From assembly GCA_009663005.1 (NCBI GenBank), contig CM018906.1, positions 24,358,236 to 24,368,235 of the forward strand: a stretch of DNA of 10,000 nt. Reading direction: 5' to 3'. Shown here piece by piece: positions 1-8,512 of this stretch. Every line of letters starts with the position of its first letter. Position 1 is the stretch's first letter. Below the pieces are notes generated by a model that ran no database searches, was not told where the DNA came from, and saw only the letters and a list, made by a program, of their open reading frames with translations. A program made the position numbers and the translations under genes. Source of the DNA: Actinidia chinensis (taxonomy: Eukaryota; Streptophyta; Magnoliopsida; Ericales; Actinidiaceae).

Positions 1-126
1 AAACAGAAATATAGGTTTACACCTAAGATAGAATTCACGTTTTCTAAAAAGGGATAGAAAGTCTAAGACGTCTAGTGATATGACGTTATGTGCTATGCTT
101 ATACTAAAATAACAATGTAGCTAAGT
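1..126. other. Left flank, no recognisable feature
   Basis: This AT-rich stretch precedes the left LTR. It does not resemble the leader sequence (7018-7249) that lies beside the corresponding edge of the right LTR, which supports placing the LTR boundary near 127. I see no coding potential, RNA gene or repeat in it. It could be host DNA or another old repeat into which the element inserted. Confidence 0.5.
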
Positions 127-337
127 TGTCTGCCAGCAACCCGGCCATCGGATGTAGGGCGCTCCGTGATGGCCGACGGTGCCCACAAGCCAACTCCCTG
201 AACCGTGACTCTCATTCAAAATGCCATAATAATTTTTCTTTTGCGGAAGCGTCATGAACTAAAAATATAAATAAAGTGTCCGTTCATACCGTTACATACA
301 GAGCTGTGTCTAAGTATTTAAACTTTACATACTCCCA

Positions 338-389
338 GGCTAGACAGGAAATCATTACTAGCTTCAAGGACATAAATTAGGGTCTAGCC
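338..389 (-). other. Inverted repeat (hairpin) kept in the left LTR
   Basis: The 8-nt arm ggctagac (338-345) and its exact complement gtctagcc (382-389) enclose 36 nt. The same two arms with the same spacing are present in the right LTR (7477-7484 and 7521-7528). Both arms fall in long exact matches between the LTRs, in a region where other positions differ often. By position it lies in R or U5 of the transcript. A role in RNA structure is inference only. Confidence 0.5.
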
Positions 390-1370
390 ATTAAAAATAC
401 ATACACCAAAGCCCTCGGGCAATCAAAACTACAATTGTGCTTCAACCTCGTCCTATGGTTCTTCACTCTGGCTTCCTGAAAAGGTTTCAAAAACGTAAGC
501 TAAAGTTGGTGAATAACATAAATGTATGAACATAAAATACCATAGATTGTTTTCATTATCATACATATCCTAGTTAGCATATAAAACATGAAATTCCATT
601 TCTTCAACTGAAGCCTCACGTAAACATAGCTTGACATATCATAAACATACCGTGAGCATAAATATTTCATATTTATTGAAATCATGCACAATATGTCGGG
701 TGTAAATACTCGGCATACATACAGCCGTATAGGTATGGGTGGCTCTTAGGCCCAGAGACTCTATCGACAGGATGGTCTTATTAACGTCCCCCCCCATCCG
801 TCTGAGGACTATCTGGCTTGATTAAAGTCCCCGCCAGAAAGGACCCGAGTATCACCCAGGGGCAACATCTTGAAATACATCTGCTTTTCACATGTAATTT
901 ATTGCTATAGGCCATTTTAATTCGTTTTAAAACATGTATCCCATGGGTTTCTATAATAACATAATAGCAATTTGTATACTTCTGCAAGCGTGGCCCATCT
1001 TTAGCAAAATAATCATTATGTATTGAAACATGGAAAAAATATTGCTTATGCATCCATTATAGATTGAAAACAGTTTGGAAAGATACATAGTTTTATTCAT
1101 GCATCATGCTACGGCACTTGGGTTTCTCTGGTTGGCCGCTAACCCGACTTATCCCTACAATTGAGGTAAGGAATCGTCAAACTAAAGTTCGAATTAGAAG
1201 AATTAAACCTAATATATAAAAGTCTGACTAACCTTAGATATTCTAGGTTTAGGTCACCCTCCTTAAACATGCATAAGTCTCCATTGATATCTATTAAAGA
1301 CCCCTTTATAACCTTTGGCAACATTCAAATGTTCTAATGACAAGGCCAAATTCCTATCTGATTAGCCTAG

Positions 1371-1446
1371 GCGTTCGAACTCTCTATTCAGGCTAGTCAG
1401 GCGTTCGCACGCTTGGGTTCGGACGCTACATTGGGCGTTCGTACGC
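1371..1446. repeat. Cluster of four GCGTTCGnACGC-like palindromic motifs
   Basis: Copies at 1371-1380, 1401-1412, 1415-1426 and 1435-1446 fit the degenerate palindrome GCGTTCGnACGC. They are GC-rich islands within AT-rich LTR sequence. The first copy marks the point where similarity to the right LTR stops. Related copies recur at 1930-2112. They may be relics of a short tandem unit or a protein-binding array in the LTR, but the function is unknown. Confidence 0.65.
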
Positions 1447-1739
1447 TCATTGGGTTTGCAGTGTGACTAGTACTGATCTCGAATGTTTTTTTTTACCAAA
1501 CTATACCAATTTCAACTCATCCAATCTTTTTTTAAAATTCATATAATACTAAAATACCACTCACAAGAGTTATCATACTCAAATTCATTCAAACATAAAT
1601 TTGAACCCTAACAACTAGATCTAAATTTGGAAGCTAGTTAAACCGAAACGTACATATGCTTAAATTTAAAAGTATTTTTAAGGTGTATACCTTGCTTAAT
1701 TTCGAGCTTGAGCTTCAAATGGCAATAATTGAACTTCCC

Positions 1740-1806
1740 AGTTCTCTTTTCCTTTCTTCTTCTTTCTTCTTCTTTTCTCTCTTCTCTCTTCTCTCTCTCC
1801 TCTCCG
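1740..1806. repeat. CT-rich (GA-rich on minus) microsatellite
   Basis: A nearly uninterrupted pyrimidine tract of CTT, TCT and CT units. In the element's sense it is a GA-rich tract just downstream of the TATA-like site, so it would fall at the start of the transcript. GA/CT tracts near transcription starts are common in plants. The open frames across it, encoding Ser/Leu/Phe-rich or Arg/Glu/Lys-rich peptides, are artefacts of the repeat. Confidence 0.8.
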
Positions 1807-1850
1807 TAGGTGTGTTGGTGGGTGTGGAAGGATGTGTATATATTTGGCTG
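1805..1850 (-). promoter_or_regulatory. Probable LTR core promoter (TATA-like box)
   Basis: On the minus strand, aaatatatac (1836-1845) is a good plant TATA-like box. Transcription would be expected about 25-35 nt downstream, near 1805-1815, just before the GA-rich tract. This would put the U3/R border there and make U3 about 460 bp. The right LTR lacks this whole region. The start site is predicted from spacing only. Confidence 0.45.
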
Positions 1851-1929
1851 AGACACATGGGAAATCATCCCATTTGGCTTTCCCCATTGTCTCGTGTTTC
1901 CCTTTTTCTTGTCATTTTTGAGCTGTTAG

Positions 1930-2112
1930 CCGTTCGAAACGCTCCTAAGCGTTCGACTCTGGAGTTCGCAACGTCCCTTTAGGCGTTCCGAACTCTAAGA
2001 AAGGATTTTTTGAATCTGACTTCGACTCTCTTGCTTACAGTTCGAAACATGCGAGACTTGAAATCTGGCATTTTGGCCTTAGCGTTAGAACTCCCATATG
2101 GCCGTTCGAAAC
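1930..2112. repeat. Second cluster of GTTCGAA/GCGTTCG motifs in U3
   Basis: Seven degenerate copies are seen at about 1930-1942, 1949-1958, 1963-1975, 1983-1994, 2039-2048, 2082-2091 and 2101-2112. Several contain the palindrome TTCGAA. They resemble the cluster at 1371-1446 and lie upstream of the TATA-like box in the element's sense, where enhancer-type repeats often occur in LTRs. Binding by any factor is not shown. Confidence 0.6.
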
Positions 2113-2275
2113 CCCAAGAGGAAAAAACTGGGCGAAAACTTAAAGTCTTAAAGTCTGGAATTTACATCTAACTTATTTTTTTGGTCTTTTTACTCTAGTC
2201 TCTAATACATTACTTAAATTGTGTACACATTGGCTCCTTACGATTTAAGGAATTTTACTGATTCGGGGTGTTACA

Positions 2276-2288
2276 TTCTCCCCTTTTT
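2276..2288 (-). other. Polypurine tract (PPT)
   Basis: On the minus strand this reads aaaaaggggagaa, directly followed by TGTAACACC at the start of the 3' LTR. In LTR retrotransposons the PPT resists RNase H and primes plus-strand DNA synthesis. Its position against the LTR edge fixes the inner boundary at 2275/2276. Confidence 0.88.
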
Positions 2289-2600
2289 ATAAAAGTTGTC
2301 CTCAAACTTGGGCTAACATCAACATGCTTCCGTTGCCCAACTCTGATAAAAACTCTTCGCATACTCGTATGTCATTTTTTGATAGATAACATATCTAATG
2401 GGTTTTAAACTCGTTGCGACGGCCTCTACTGCCTCTCATTTGGGCAACCTTCACCTGTAACCCAAATTTGAACTATCCAAGGCAATTCGGTCTGCTTCGG
2501 CCTCCTCGACCACTTTGGTGTTGGAATTACTAAAATGGTGCGTGTATACAAAAGACATATTGATACTGCAAAAGAAACTAAACGTACCGTCACTGTCGTT
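2289..2600 (-). other. Untranslated stretch between pol end and PPT
   Basis: About 310 bases between the chromodomain-like tail and the PPT. I see no conserved protein block in it on either strand. It is the usual place for the end of pol and a short 3' untranslated part. The short minus-strand frame overlapping 2451-2645 gives no recognisable protein of its own apart from its overlap with the degraded pol tail. Confidence 0.5.
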
Positions 2601-2820
2601 GTGAACGTTTATTTCAATAGAGATGGATCCCGTTCCTAATTTCATCTTCTTGTTCTAAGTAGATTCTGTCATATGAGTGATTCTTGCCTACAACTCGCAC
2701 CAAAAAATAAACTTTGTTTTCTAAGCACTTTGGTCACGACGATCAACATCTCAATCGGCGTTTCCTCCCACATATCTTAAATCTTCCACCTCTGTCCAAA
2801 GGATAATGATGAATCACATG
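2600..2820 (-). pseudogene. Chromodomain-like C-terminus of integrase, degraded
   Basis: Minus-strand frames from about 2800 down to 2640 give blocks like LRYV, then VLRNKVYFLVRVVGKNHS, then LEQEDEIRN. They line up in order with the tail of plant chromovirus integrases, where a hydrophobic strand, a basic residue followed by Asn/His, and a helix with Glu/Asp and Met/Ile-Arg form the chromodomain-like fold. In the family this domain tethers integrase to chromatin and biases insertion sites. The usual Trp before the acidic helix is not seen (Tyr-Leu is there). The blocks lie in more than one frame with stops between, so no domain is made. The identification rests on pattern and position after the GPY/F motif. 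Confidence 0.6.
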
Positions 2821-2899
2821 ACAGTTCATTCATATTTCCGGCATTGAAATGAAACATCATGAACATGTGAAAAGCCTGTAGGAGAGCAATTGCGATAAA

Positions 2900-3960
2900 G
2901 CAAACTGTGCATTCCGTTGAGAATTTCGAATGGCCCTATTTTCCTTGGCTTCAACTTCCCTCTCTACCAAAATGATTTATCCCTTGGAAGAAGATATTTT
3001 CAAAAACACGTGGTCCCCTTCTCCAAACTCTAAATCTCGTCTCCTAACATCTGCATCACTCTTTTGGGCGACTCTGTGCCGTTTGAAGCTCTGTTGAATT
3101 ATCCTTGTCTTTCGGTCGTCAGTTGAACATTTGGTTCCTAATATTTGTCGTTCTCCAACTTTCGGTCCAACATATAGGCGACCTACATTTCCTCCCGTAA
3201 AGTGCTTTATTATGGTCCATGTCCATCACTTGCGTGAAACTGTTTGTTGTAAGCAAATTCTACAGTGGTAAGTGCATTTTTCAAATTTCCTTGGAATCGA
3301 GTACCATAGCCGTAACATGTCTTCTAAAGTCCTGGATAGTTCTCTCTGACTGTCCGTCTTCGTCTGTGGATGGACGGCGGTGCTAAACTTAGGCTCAATC
3401 CTAAAGCTCGTTGCAAGCTTTTCCAAAACTTATACGTAAACCTTGGATCTCATCCGAACGATAGAACTGGCGTTCCGTTGAATCGAAATAATCTCTGCAT
3501 TTAAAGGTTTTGCGTACTTTATAGGAATATGTTAGTCTTCACCTAGCAAGAAAATTCTGACTTAGTGAGACGATCTACAATAACCCAAATGGCATTCAAC
3601 CTCTTGGTGAGTTCGGTAGTCCGACTACAAATTCCATCGTGATGGTGCTTCCCATTTTCCATTCCGGTATTGTAGCGATTGCCATAATCCTACTTGGCCT
3701 TTGATGTTTTTGCCTTGACTTATTGACATGACAAACATTGCGAAAACAAATTCTGCTATTTCCTTCTTCCAATTCCAGCCACCAAAATGTTCCTCAAGTC
3801 TCTATACATCTTTTGGTCCTCCTGGATGCATCGTGAACTTGGTATTCGTGTTGGGCTTTCCTCTAAAACCTTGTCTTTTGAACTTCGAGTATATTTTTGA
3901 ACAACAATAAGCGACCCTTGAAAACCTAAGTGGCCCTGTCTTGTACAGTAAGATATCCGG
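2900..3960 (-). pseudogene. Integrase (zinc finger, DDE core, GPY/F), degraded
   Basis: Read right to left, the N-terminal HHCC zinc finger region comes first: QKMYRDLRN lies near 3810, and two Cys codons (TGT) fall in 3726-3733, out of frame and closer than the usual CxxC. The catalytic core follows. ITMEFVVGLP (3620-3645) is the first acidic motif, but its codon 3632-3634 reads Glu instead of Asp. IWVIVDRLTKS follows near 3560-3590. The second Asp codon is kept at 3452-3454. FSTAVHPQT and TLEDMLR bracket the third motif, whose Glu codon (3344-3346) is in another frame. QKSDADVRRRDLEF-like and GDHVFLK blocks (2990-3070) and KPRKIGPFEIL (2925-2960) are the C-terminal GPY/F region. Integrase inserts the cDNA into host DNA. 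Frameshifts and stops break it many times, and the Glu at the first site would also be expected to weaken catalysis. Confidence 0.88.
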
Positions 3961-4189
3961 CTTTGGAGCACTCACATCTTCTCATAAACTTTTCACAAGT
4001 ATGGATCTTCCTGGTTGCGTCGCTTTAACATTTCTATCAAAGTCGGTTGAGCGATCATGGTAGTACCATTGGATTATGTCCGTGCAACTACTACTCCGAT
4101 CTCTCTGCCTCCTACTCATCGAGTAAGGGTACTTGGGACGTGACTAGACATGCTAGATTGACTGTTGACTTTTCGTCTTAAGGCGTTGG

Positions 4190-4690
4190 CTACAACATTG
4201 GCTTTTTCCTGGGTGATACGAATAAAACATCGTATCTTTTATCAATTCCAGTCATCTTCTCTGTCTCAGGTTTAGTTCCTTTCTGGGTACAAGTACTCTT
4301 ACTTTCAACTCTTATGATCAGTGAAAACTTCACGTGTGACTCCATACAAGTAATTGACACCAAATCTTTCAACGCGCGTCCACTGCGGCTAACTCTAATC
4401 ATGAGTTCGGAAATTCTTCTCATGCGGTCTCAATTGTCCTTGAGACATAGGCAATCACTTTCCCATGTTGTGCATTAACATGCATCCTAACACTCGTGTG
4501 AAGCTCGCTGTATATCGTGAAACCAACATCAGTTCAAAGGAAAAGCTAAAATTGGTGCAAATACTAATTGTTTCTTCATATCTGAAAGCTCTTCTCTCTC
4601 TTCTCTCGCGTCTCATTCCATGTGAATGGAACGTTTCTTCTTCCGCGGTTAGTTTTTGTGTCAAAGGCGTTGCAATCTAGAAAATCCTCC
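4190..4690 (-). pseudogene. RNase H domain, degraded
   Basis: On the minus strand, VLGCMLMHNMGK followed by VIAY (about 4450-4500) is the first RNase H strand with its usual Gly-Cys-Val/Met-Leu-Met signature. The reading frame breaks at the codon of the catalytic Asp just upstream (about 4503-4508), where a base seems to be missing. Further on, a Ser-Thr-Cys-Thr-Gln-Lys block and IDKRYDVLFVSPRKKPML (4190-4250) match the end of the domain, where family members have a Leu-Ile-Lys-Asp-Tyr-Asp strand and a Pro-Gly-Lys-Ala-Asn-Val segment. RNase H removes the RNA strand during reverse transcription. Several frame changes and the lost Asp codon mean no active enzyme. The segment sits directly after RT, as expected for gypsy pol. 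Confidence 0.85.
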
Positions 4691-5510
4691 TTCACCAAAT
4701 CTCCTGATAATCCCCCAGCTAAAACCCTAAACTCCTAACTTCTTCAGCATTCGTTGGGCCTCGGCCAATTCACAATGGCTTTGACTTTGTGAGGATCAAC
4801 GGACCCGCTATCTACTGATGATGTGTCCTTAAAAACGTCACACTTGATAGCCAAGACTCGCACTCTTCATTTGGGCCTACAATCTTCTATTCCGCAAGGT
4901 TTTGCAAACCACCCTTAAGTGTTGCTCATGTTCTGCAAAACTTTTAAATATACTAAGATATCATCATGAAAACAATAACGAATTCGCAAGAAATTTTTGA
5001 ATACTCGTATTCATTCATCAAGTCCATGAATGCGTCTGGCGCATTGGTGACTCCGAACGGCATAACGAAAATTCAATGGCCGTATCTTGTTCGCAAAGTG
5101 TCTTCTCTATGTCGCCTCGCTCAACCTTTAGTTGGTGATAACTTGATCTCAAATCAATTTTTTGAGAACACTTGGGCCCTTGAAGCTGATCAAACAATCG
5201 CTACCCTTGGCAAGGGTAATTTATTCTTAATGGTAACCTTATGCAGCTCTCGGTAATCAATGCATATCTCATTGTTCCCGTCGTTCTTTCGTACAAACAA
5301 CACTGGGAGCGTCCCAAGGTGAAACGCTTGGACGAAATAAATCCTTTCTGCTAACAGATCTTGGAGTTAAAATTCACTTGTTTCAACTCTAAAGGGACAT
5401 GCGATAGGAGGCTTTCGAATAGGTCTGTAGTTCCCAGATTCAGATCTATATAACTCATCTCTCAGCCACTAAGGAACCTGGTAACTCATCTGGAAAAACA
5501 TCGGGGAATT
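4690..5510 (-). pseudogene. Reverse transcriptase, degraded
   Basis: Blocks appear in the correct order on the minus strand. PDVFPDELPG (about 5470-5500) is the conserved lead-in. LELKQ and KGFI follow (5330-5400). [17 protein letters not shown] (5220-5270), LPLPR and FDQL come next, then QVFSKIDLRSSYHQLKV (5115-5175) with the first catalytic Asp. TRYGH and VMPFGVTNA (5040-5095) follow, then the catalytic DD pair at 4960-4965 before ILVY. The thumb and connection include KAIVNW-, EVRSL- and IIRRFGEGGFSR-like blocks (4690-4790). An in-frame stop lies at 5190-5192, and a single missing base before the DD pair changes the frame. RT copies the element RNA into cDNA. This one cannot be translated as a whole. 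Confidence 0.92.
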
Positions 5511-5679
5511 CACAAACAGACACATGAATATATTTTAGGTGGTGGAGAGACATGCGTGTCGACTACACTGCATAGAATGCTTACTTCCGTTTTGTGATTA
5601 AGCGCGACGGGCTTTCATAAAGAAATGAGGTGTGAGGAGGCACAATACGCTACTCCTTCAAGATTAGTCCTGAATGACA

Positions 5680-6030
5680 AACTATGAACACTACTCCTTT
5701 AAGTTCGCAATCATGAGTGCACGGTATGAGACACCAATCATCCCTATGATGACGTCAAACCATGCATTTCTAAGGGTATTAGATTTACGTACAAGTAACA
5801 TATTGACACGAATCTCACAAGAATATAAAGACTTGTCACACAACATAGAATCCCGGAGGCCAATGGTACTAATAATTCATAATCAAGAGGTACTTAGGGA
5901 GGTAGTCAAATATACTCAAAAAAAACAAAGAAATTTGAAACGAATGAATGTGTGGAACCGGAATCCATAAGAAGGCGTGCAGGTTGACCACAAATGGGAA
6001 GTATACATGACACAACTGATGTGGTAGATG
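5680..6030 (-). pseudogene. Retropepsin-type aspartic protease, degraded
   Basis: The minus-strand frame reads LLMDSGSTHSFVS, with the Asp-Ser-Gly triad at 5957-5965. This is the active-site loop of plant Ty3/gypsy proteases, which in this group is often Asp-Ser/Thr-Gly followed by Ala/Ser-Thr-His-Ser-Phe. Upstream lies a VVSCILPICGQPARL stretch, which is the preceding strand pair. Downstream, WFDVIIGM and YRALMI (5690-5750) fit the second conserved block, where the family has an Ile-Leu-Gly-Met segment. The enzyme would cut the Gag-Pol polyprotein in the particle. A stop soon after the triad (near 5906) and frame changes separate the two blocks. It lies between the gag knuckle and RT, as expected. 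Confidence 0.87.
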
Positions 6031-6148
6031 GGTATTCCTGGTACAAGTGCAAAAGCTCGACTTGTCTGGGTGGATTATTTCTCCTTTCAGCTGGAGATGC
6101 GATTGAGGCTGATGCCGATGTCCCAGCTTCCTTGAATTTATTTTCATC

Positions 6149-7010
6149 GGGACAATCTATAATTTGGGCCCTTCTTGGCCACACCATAACAAGCTACTCC
6201 CAGCGAACACTCACCCCAATGATTATTTGACAAGTTGGACATGTCGGCAACTCAGTGGATCTACTACTTCCTGATCACTAGATTCTTACTGGGCTGATGA
6301 AGTCCCACTTGACAATCATAAACTCTGTCGTTTGAATTTTGTTCCTCTCTCACATTTACTCCGCATCATCTTATTTGATTTTCGCGGAATTGAGACATCT
6401 CATTCAAGATTCATCAGCAATAGGACCACAGGAAGAACCTCTGATGAGTAGGTAACTGCAATATTTCCCCTTATCTGATGGTCATGTAATCCAGCTTCAA
6501 ACCTTCTAGCGTTTGCGAGATTCCGTCGACACAATATGAGGGCAATCGTGTAGTTCCATAAACTTGGCAGTGTACCTACTATGATTCATGTTCCTTTGCC
6601 CTTTAAAATTCAAAAACTCTGAAATCTTCTGATATCAGACCATCTCGGGAAAAATTCCTCGTTGAACACTTCGCCAAAAATATAGCCATAACCACAATGG
6701 CATCCAGTGGCTTTTCAATTGCCACCAAATCAATGCGAAAAAAACACTTTTCGTTCCATCGGGGCATGGAGACTTCGAACACCTCTCGATTCCCAAGAGC
6801 CAAGGACTATGCATCCATGGGATCGGGCGTTCATAGAAAGTTGGAGGTAGGCAGCTGCTGGAATTGACTTAATTATGGTACGTGGCATCGCCCGGCTCCT
6901 GGCATTGGCAATTGCCGGTTGTTGCGGTGCTTCATCGTGGTTATTGGTATATGAAATCATGGAACCACTTGGAACCAAGTCCCTCGAAAATCCTTTATAC
7001 GGTCTCAAAC
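6149..7010 (-). pseudogene. Gag (capsid region plus CCHC zinc knuckle), degraded
   Basis: The best block is YTAKFMEL with PHIVSTESRK after it (about 6520-6575), preceded by EFLNFK (6600-6625). Both are typical of the Retrotrans_gag family. Further upstream, CPDGTK- and FFALIWW-like segments (6700-6770) fit the capsid N-terminal part. Near the 3' end a CCHC zinc knuckle is recognisable at 6149-6191: Cys codons are present at both ends (6189-6191 and 6152-6154), but the span is 2 nt short of the usual CX2CX4HX4C and the frame is broken. Gag forms the particle and the knuckle binds RNA. The start codon is uncertain; a minus-strand ATG at 7006-7008 opens a frame of about 90 codons, but I cannot confirm it. 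Confidence 0.82.
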
Positions 7011-7017
7011 TCGGTCT

Positions 7018-7249
7018 TCGGGCTTGCTAACACTCTACGACCTCGGCATCTTCTAGGCGGCATAACATTTCTACAAAAATCCTATCAAAACATTTAGACA
7101 TATTTCATGCATTAGATACATTACATTCTAATATAGCATAGCGTAGCATGGCACATAGCGTGGATCACTAATCGTCACACTCCTATCTAGCCTGATTCCT
7201 ATCTCATGGGTAACAATAGCTCTGGGTACGTGTAAACCATTAACCTTGT
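7018..7249 (-). other. Untranslated leader between primer binding site and gag
   Basis: This stretch separates the primer binding site from the first gag-like frame, which is where the 5' leader and packaging signal of the element should be. It contains a short run of related words (agcatagcg, agcatgg, acatagcg) at about 7135-7160. No conserved protein block was found. Confidence 0.55.
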
Positions 7250-7261
7250 GAGCTGATACCA
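7250..7261 (-). other. Primer binding site (tRNA-iMet type)
   Basis: The minus strand reads TGGTATCAGCTC, and its first nine bases match the usual plant iMet primer binding site (TGGTATCAG followed by AGC). It directly adjoins the inner edge of the right LTR. It shows that the right LTR is the 5' LTR and that the element reads on the minus strand. The last three bases differ from the usual site. Confidence 0.85.
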
Positions 7262-8500
7262 CACTATCAGCCCGAACCAGGCCTATGCGGATCGTGGGTA
7301 GCGTGATAGCCGACGGTGCCCGCAAGCAACTTCCTTGAACCCTGTGTCTTTTCATTCAAAATGACATAATAAATTTTCTTTGCGGAACGCGTCATAACTA
7401 AAAATATAATAAAGTATCACGTTCATACGTAATTATAGAGTTGGGTCTAAGTATTTAACTTTACCTTTACATTCCCGGCTAGACAGGAAATCATACATAG
7501 TTTTCAAGACATAAATTAGGGTCTAGCCCTCAAACATACATAACAAGCCCCTCGGGCAATCAAAAAACTACACTCTAAGCTTCACCTCGTTCTATGGTTT
7601 TTCACTTTGGCTTTCTGAAAAGTTTTTAAAAAACGTAAGCTACAAACTTTATGAAAACAAAAATGACATGAACATTCAAATAACATGGTTGTTTCATATT
7701 ATTACATATCATAGTTAGCATAAAACAGTAAATTCCATTTCTTTAACTTGAAGCCTCAGTAAACATAGCTTGACAATCATAAAACATACCGGAGAATAAA
7801 CATTTCATATCTTTTGAAATCATGCACATATCGTAGGGTGTAAATACGGCATAACATACTACACCATATAGGATAGGGTGGCTTTAGGCCAGAGATCTCT
7901 TCGTGCCGGATGGTCTTATTTCACGTCCCCATCCTCTGAGGATTCTGGCTGTGATTAAAAGTCCCGCCAGAAAGGACTGAGTATCACCCTGCTAACATAC
8001 TTAAACATAAATTGCTTTTCATGTAATTTTAATTGCTAGACATTTCATTGTTAAACCATGTATCCATGGGTTTCTATACATTAACATAATAGCAATGTGT
8101 ATACTTCTGCAAGACGTGACATTTTTAGCATACATAATCCATTTTATGCATGAAACATGGAAAATATTTGCTTATATCATATAATTGAAAACAGTTTTTT
8201 GGAAGATACATGTTTTAATTCATGCCTCGCTACTTCACCTGGGTTCTCTTGGTCAGGCCACTAACAACACCCGCTATCCTACAATTGGAGGTAAGGAATC
8301 GTCATACTAAGGGGTCAAATTAGACGATTAACCAATAAAAGTCTTGACTACTCTTAATATTCTAGTTTTTAGGTCAAGCCTCCTTAACATGGCCTCAAGT
8401 CATCCCTTTTATAGCTATTAAAGACCCTTATAACTTGGGCAAACATTTAAATGTTCTAATGAAAATGCTAAATCTGTCTGAATTTAGCCTAGGCGTTCGC
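7262..8500 (-). repeat. Right LTR (5' LTR of the element), truncated
   Basis: This copy matches left LTR positions 127-1379 along its whole length, with many single-base gaps and substitutions. Similarity stops inside a GGCGTTCG motif at 8492-8499. The next bases do not match left positions 1380-2275, so about 0.9 kb (all of U3, the TATA-like box and the CT-rich tract) is absent. The inner edge is fixed by the primer binding site. The loss may come from deletion, from a later insertion at 8500, or from an assembly join. Without U3 this LTR should not promote transcription of the element. Confidence 0.88.
7477..7528 (-). other. Inverted repeat (hairpin) kept in the right LTR
   Basis: The arms ggctagac (7477-7484) and gtctagcc (7521-7528) are identical to those in the left LTR and enclose the same 36-nt distance. 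See the left copy at 338-389. Confidence 0.5.
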
Positions 8501-8512
8501 TTAAGGTTTTAC

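Larger units (their letters stand above)
127..2275 (-). repeat. Left LTR (3' LTR of the element), apparently full length
   Basis: The plus strand starts TG (127-128) and ends in gtgttaca (2275). In the element's sense the LTR therefore begins TGTAACACCCCG, a very common start for plant Ty3/gypsy LTRs, and ends in CA. The inner edge abuts the polypurine tract. Positions 127-1379 match the right LTR, with exact anchors such as the 18 nt at 338-355 (7477-7494) and the 19 nt at 371-389 (7510-7528). Positions 1380-2275 have no counterpart at the right. This extra part carries the TATA-like site, a CT-rich tract and repeated GCGTTCG motifs, and I read it as U3 plus the start of R. Short open frames here are chance. 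A target-site duplication cannot be tested properly because the right LTR lacks its outer end. Confidence 0.88.
127..8500 (-). mobile_element. Degenerate Ty3/gypsy chromovirus (Tekay/Del-like) LTR retrotransposon
   Basis: A single retroelement lies on the minus strand. Two related long repeats (127-1379 and 7262-8500) flank an internal region of about 5 kb. Next to the right repeat is a primer binding site matching the plant initiator-Met tRNA end. Next to the left repeat is a polypurine tract. Read right to left, the internal region gives gag, CCHC knuckle, protease, RT, RNase H, integrase and a chromodomain-like tail. Integrase downstream of RNase H is the Ty3/gypsy order, and a C-terminal chromodomain after a GPY/F motif marks chromoviruses. 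Assignment to Tekay/Del is inferred from motif style and the iMet primer site, not from a tree. Every domain is broken by frameshifts and stops, and the 5' LTR is truncated, so this copy should not move by itself. Confidence 0.93.

Noticed and set aside
122..126. Possible target-site duplication taag(t/g) at 122-126 and 8502-8506
   Set aside because: Only four bases match, and the right LTR is truncated at 8500, so the true outer junction is not known to be there.
781..1053. Minus-strand 90-codon open frame in the LTR
   Set aside because: The matching part of the right LTR has different gaps and does not keep the frame, so it is not under coding constraint.
1656..1982. Plus-strand 108-codon open frame
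   Set aside because: It runs through the CT-rich tract and lies wholly inside the left LTR, opposite to the element. The Ser/Leu/Phe bias comes from the microsatellite.
4966..5256. Plus-strand 96-codon open frame
   Set aside because: It is antisense to the clearly recognised RT blocks on the minus strand.
5674..5970. Plus-strand 98-codon open frame
   Set aside because: It is antisense to the protease region and matches no family I know.
5869..6147. Minus-strand 92-codon frame beginning at 6147
   Set aside because: It overlaps the frame carrying the Asp-Ser-Gly protease motif but is in another register and has no motif.
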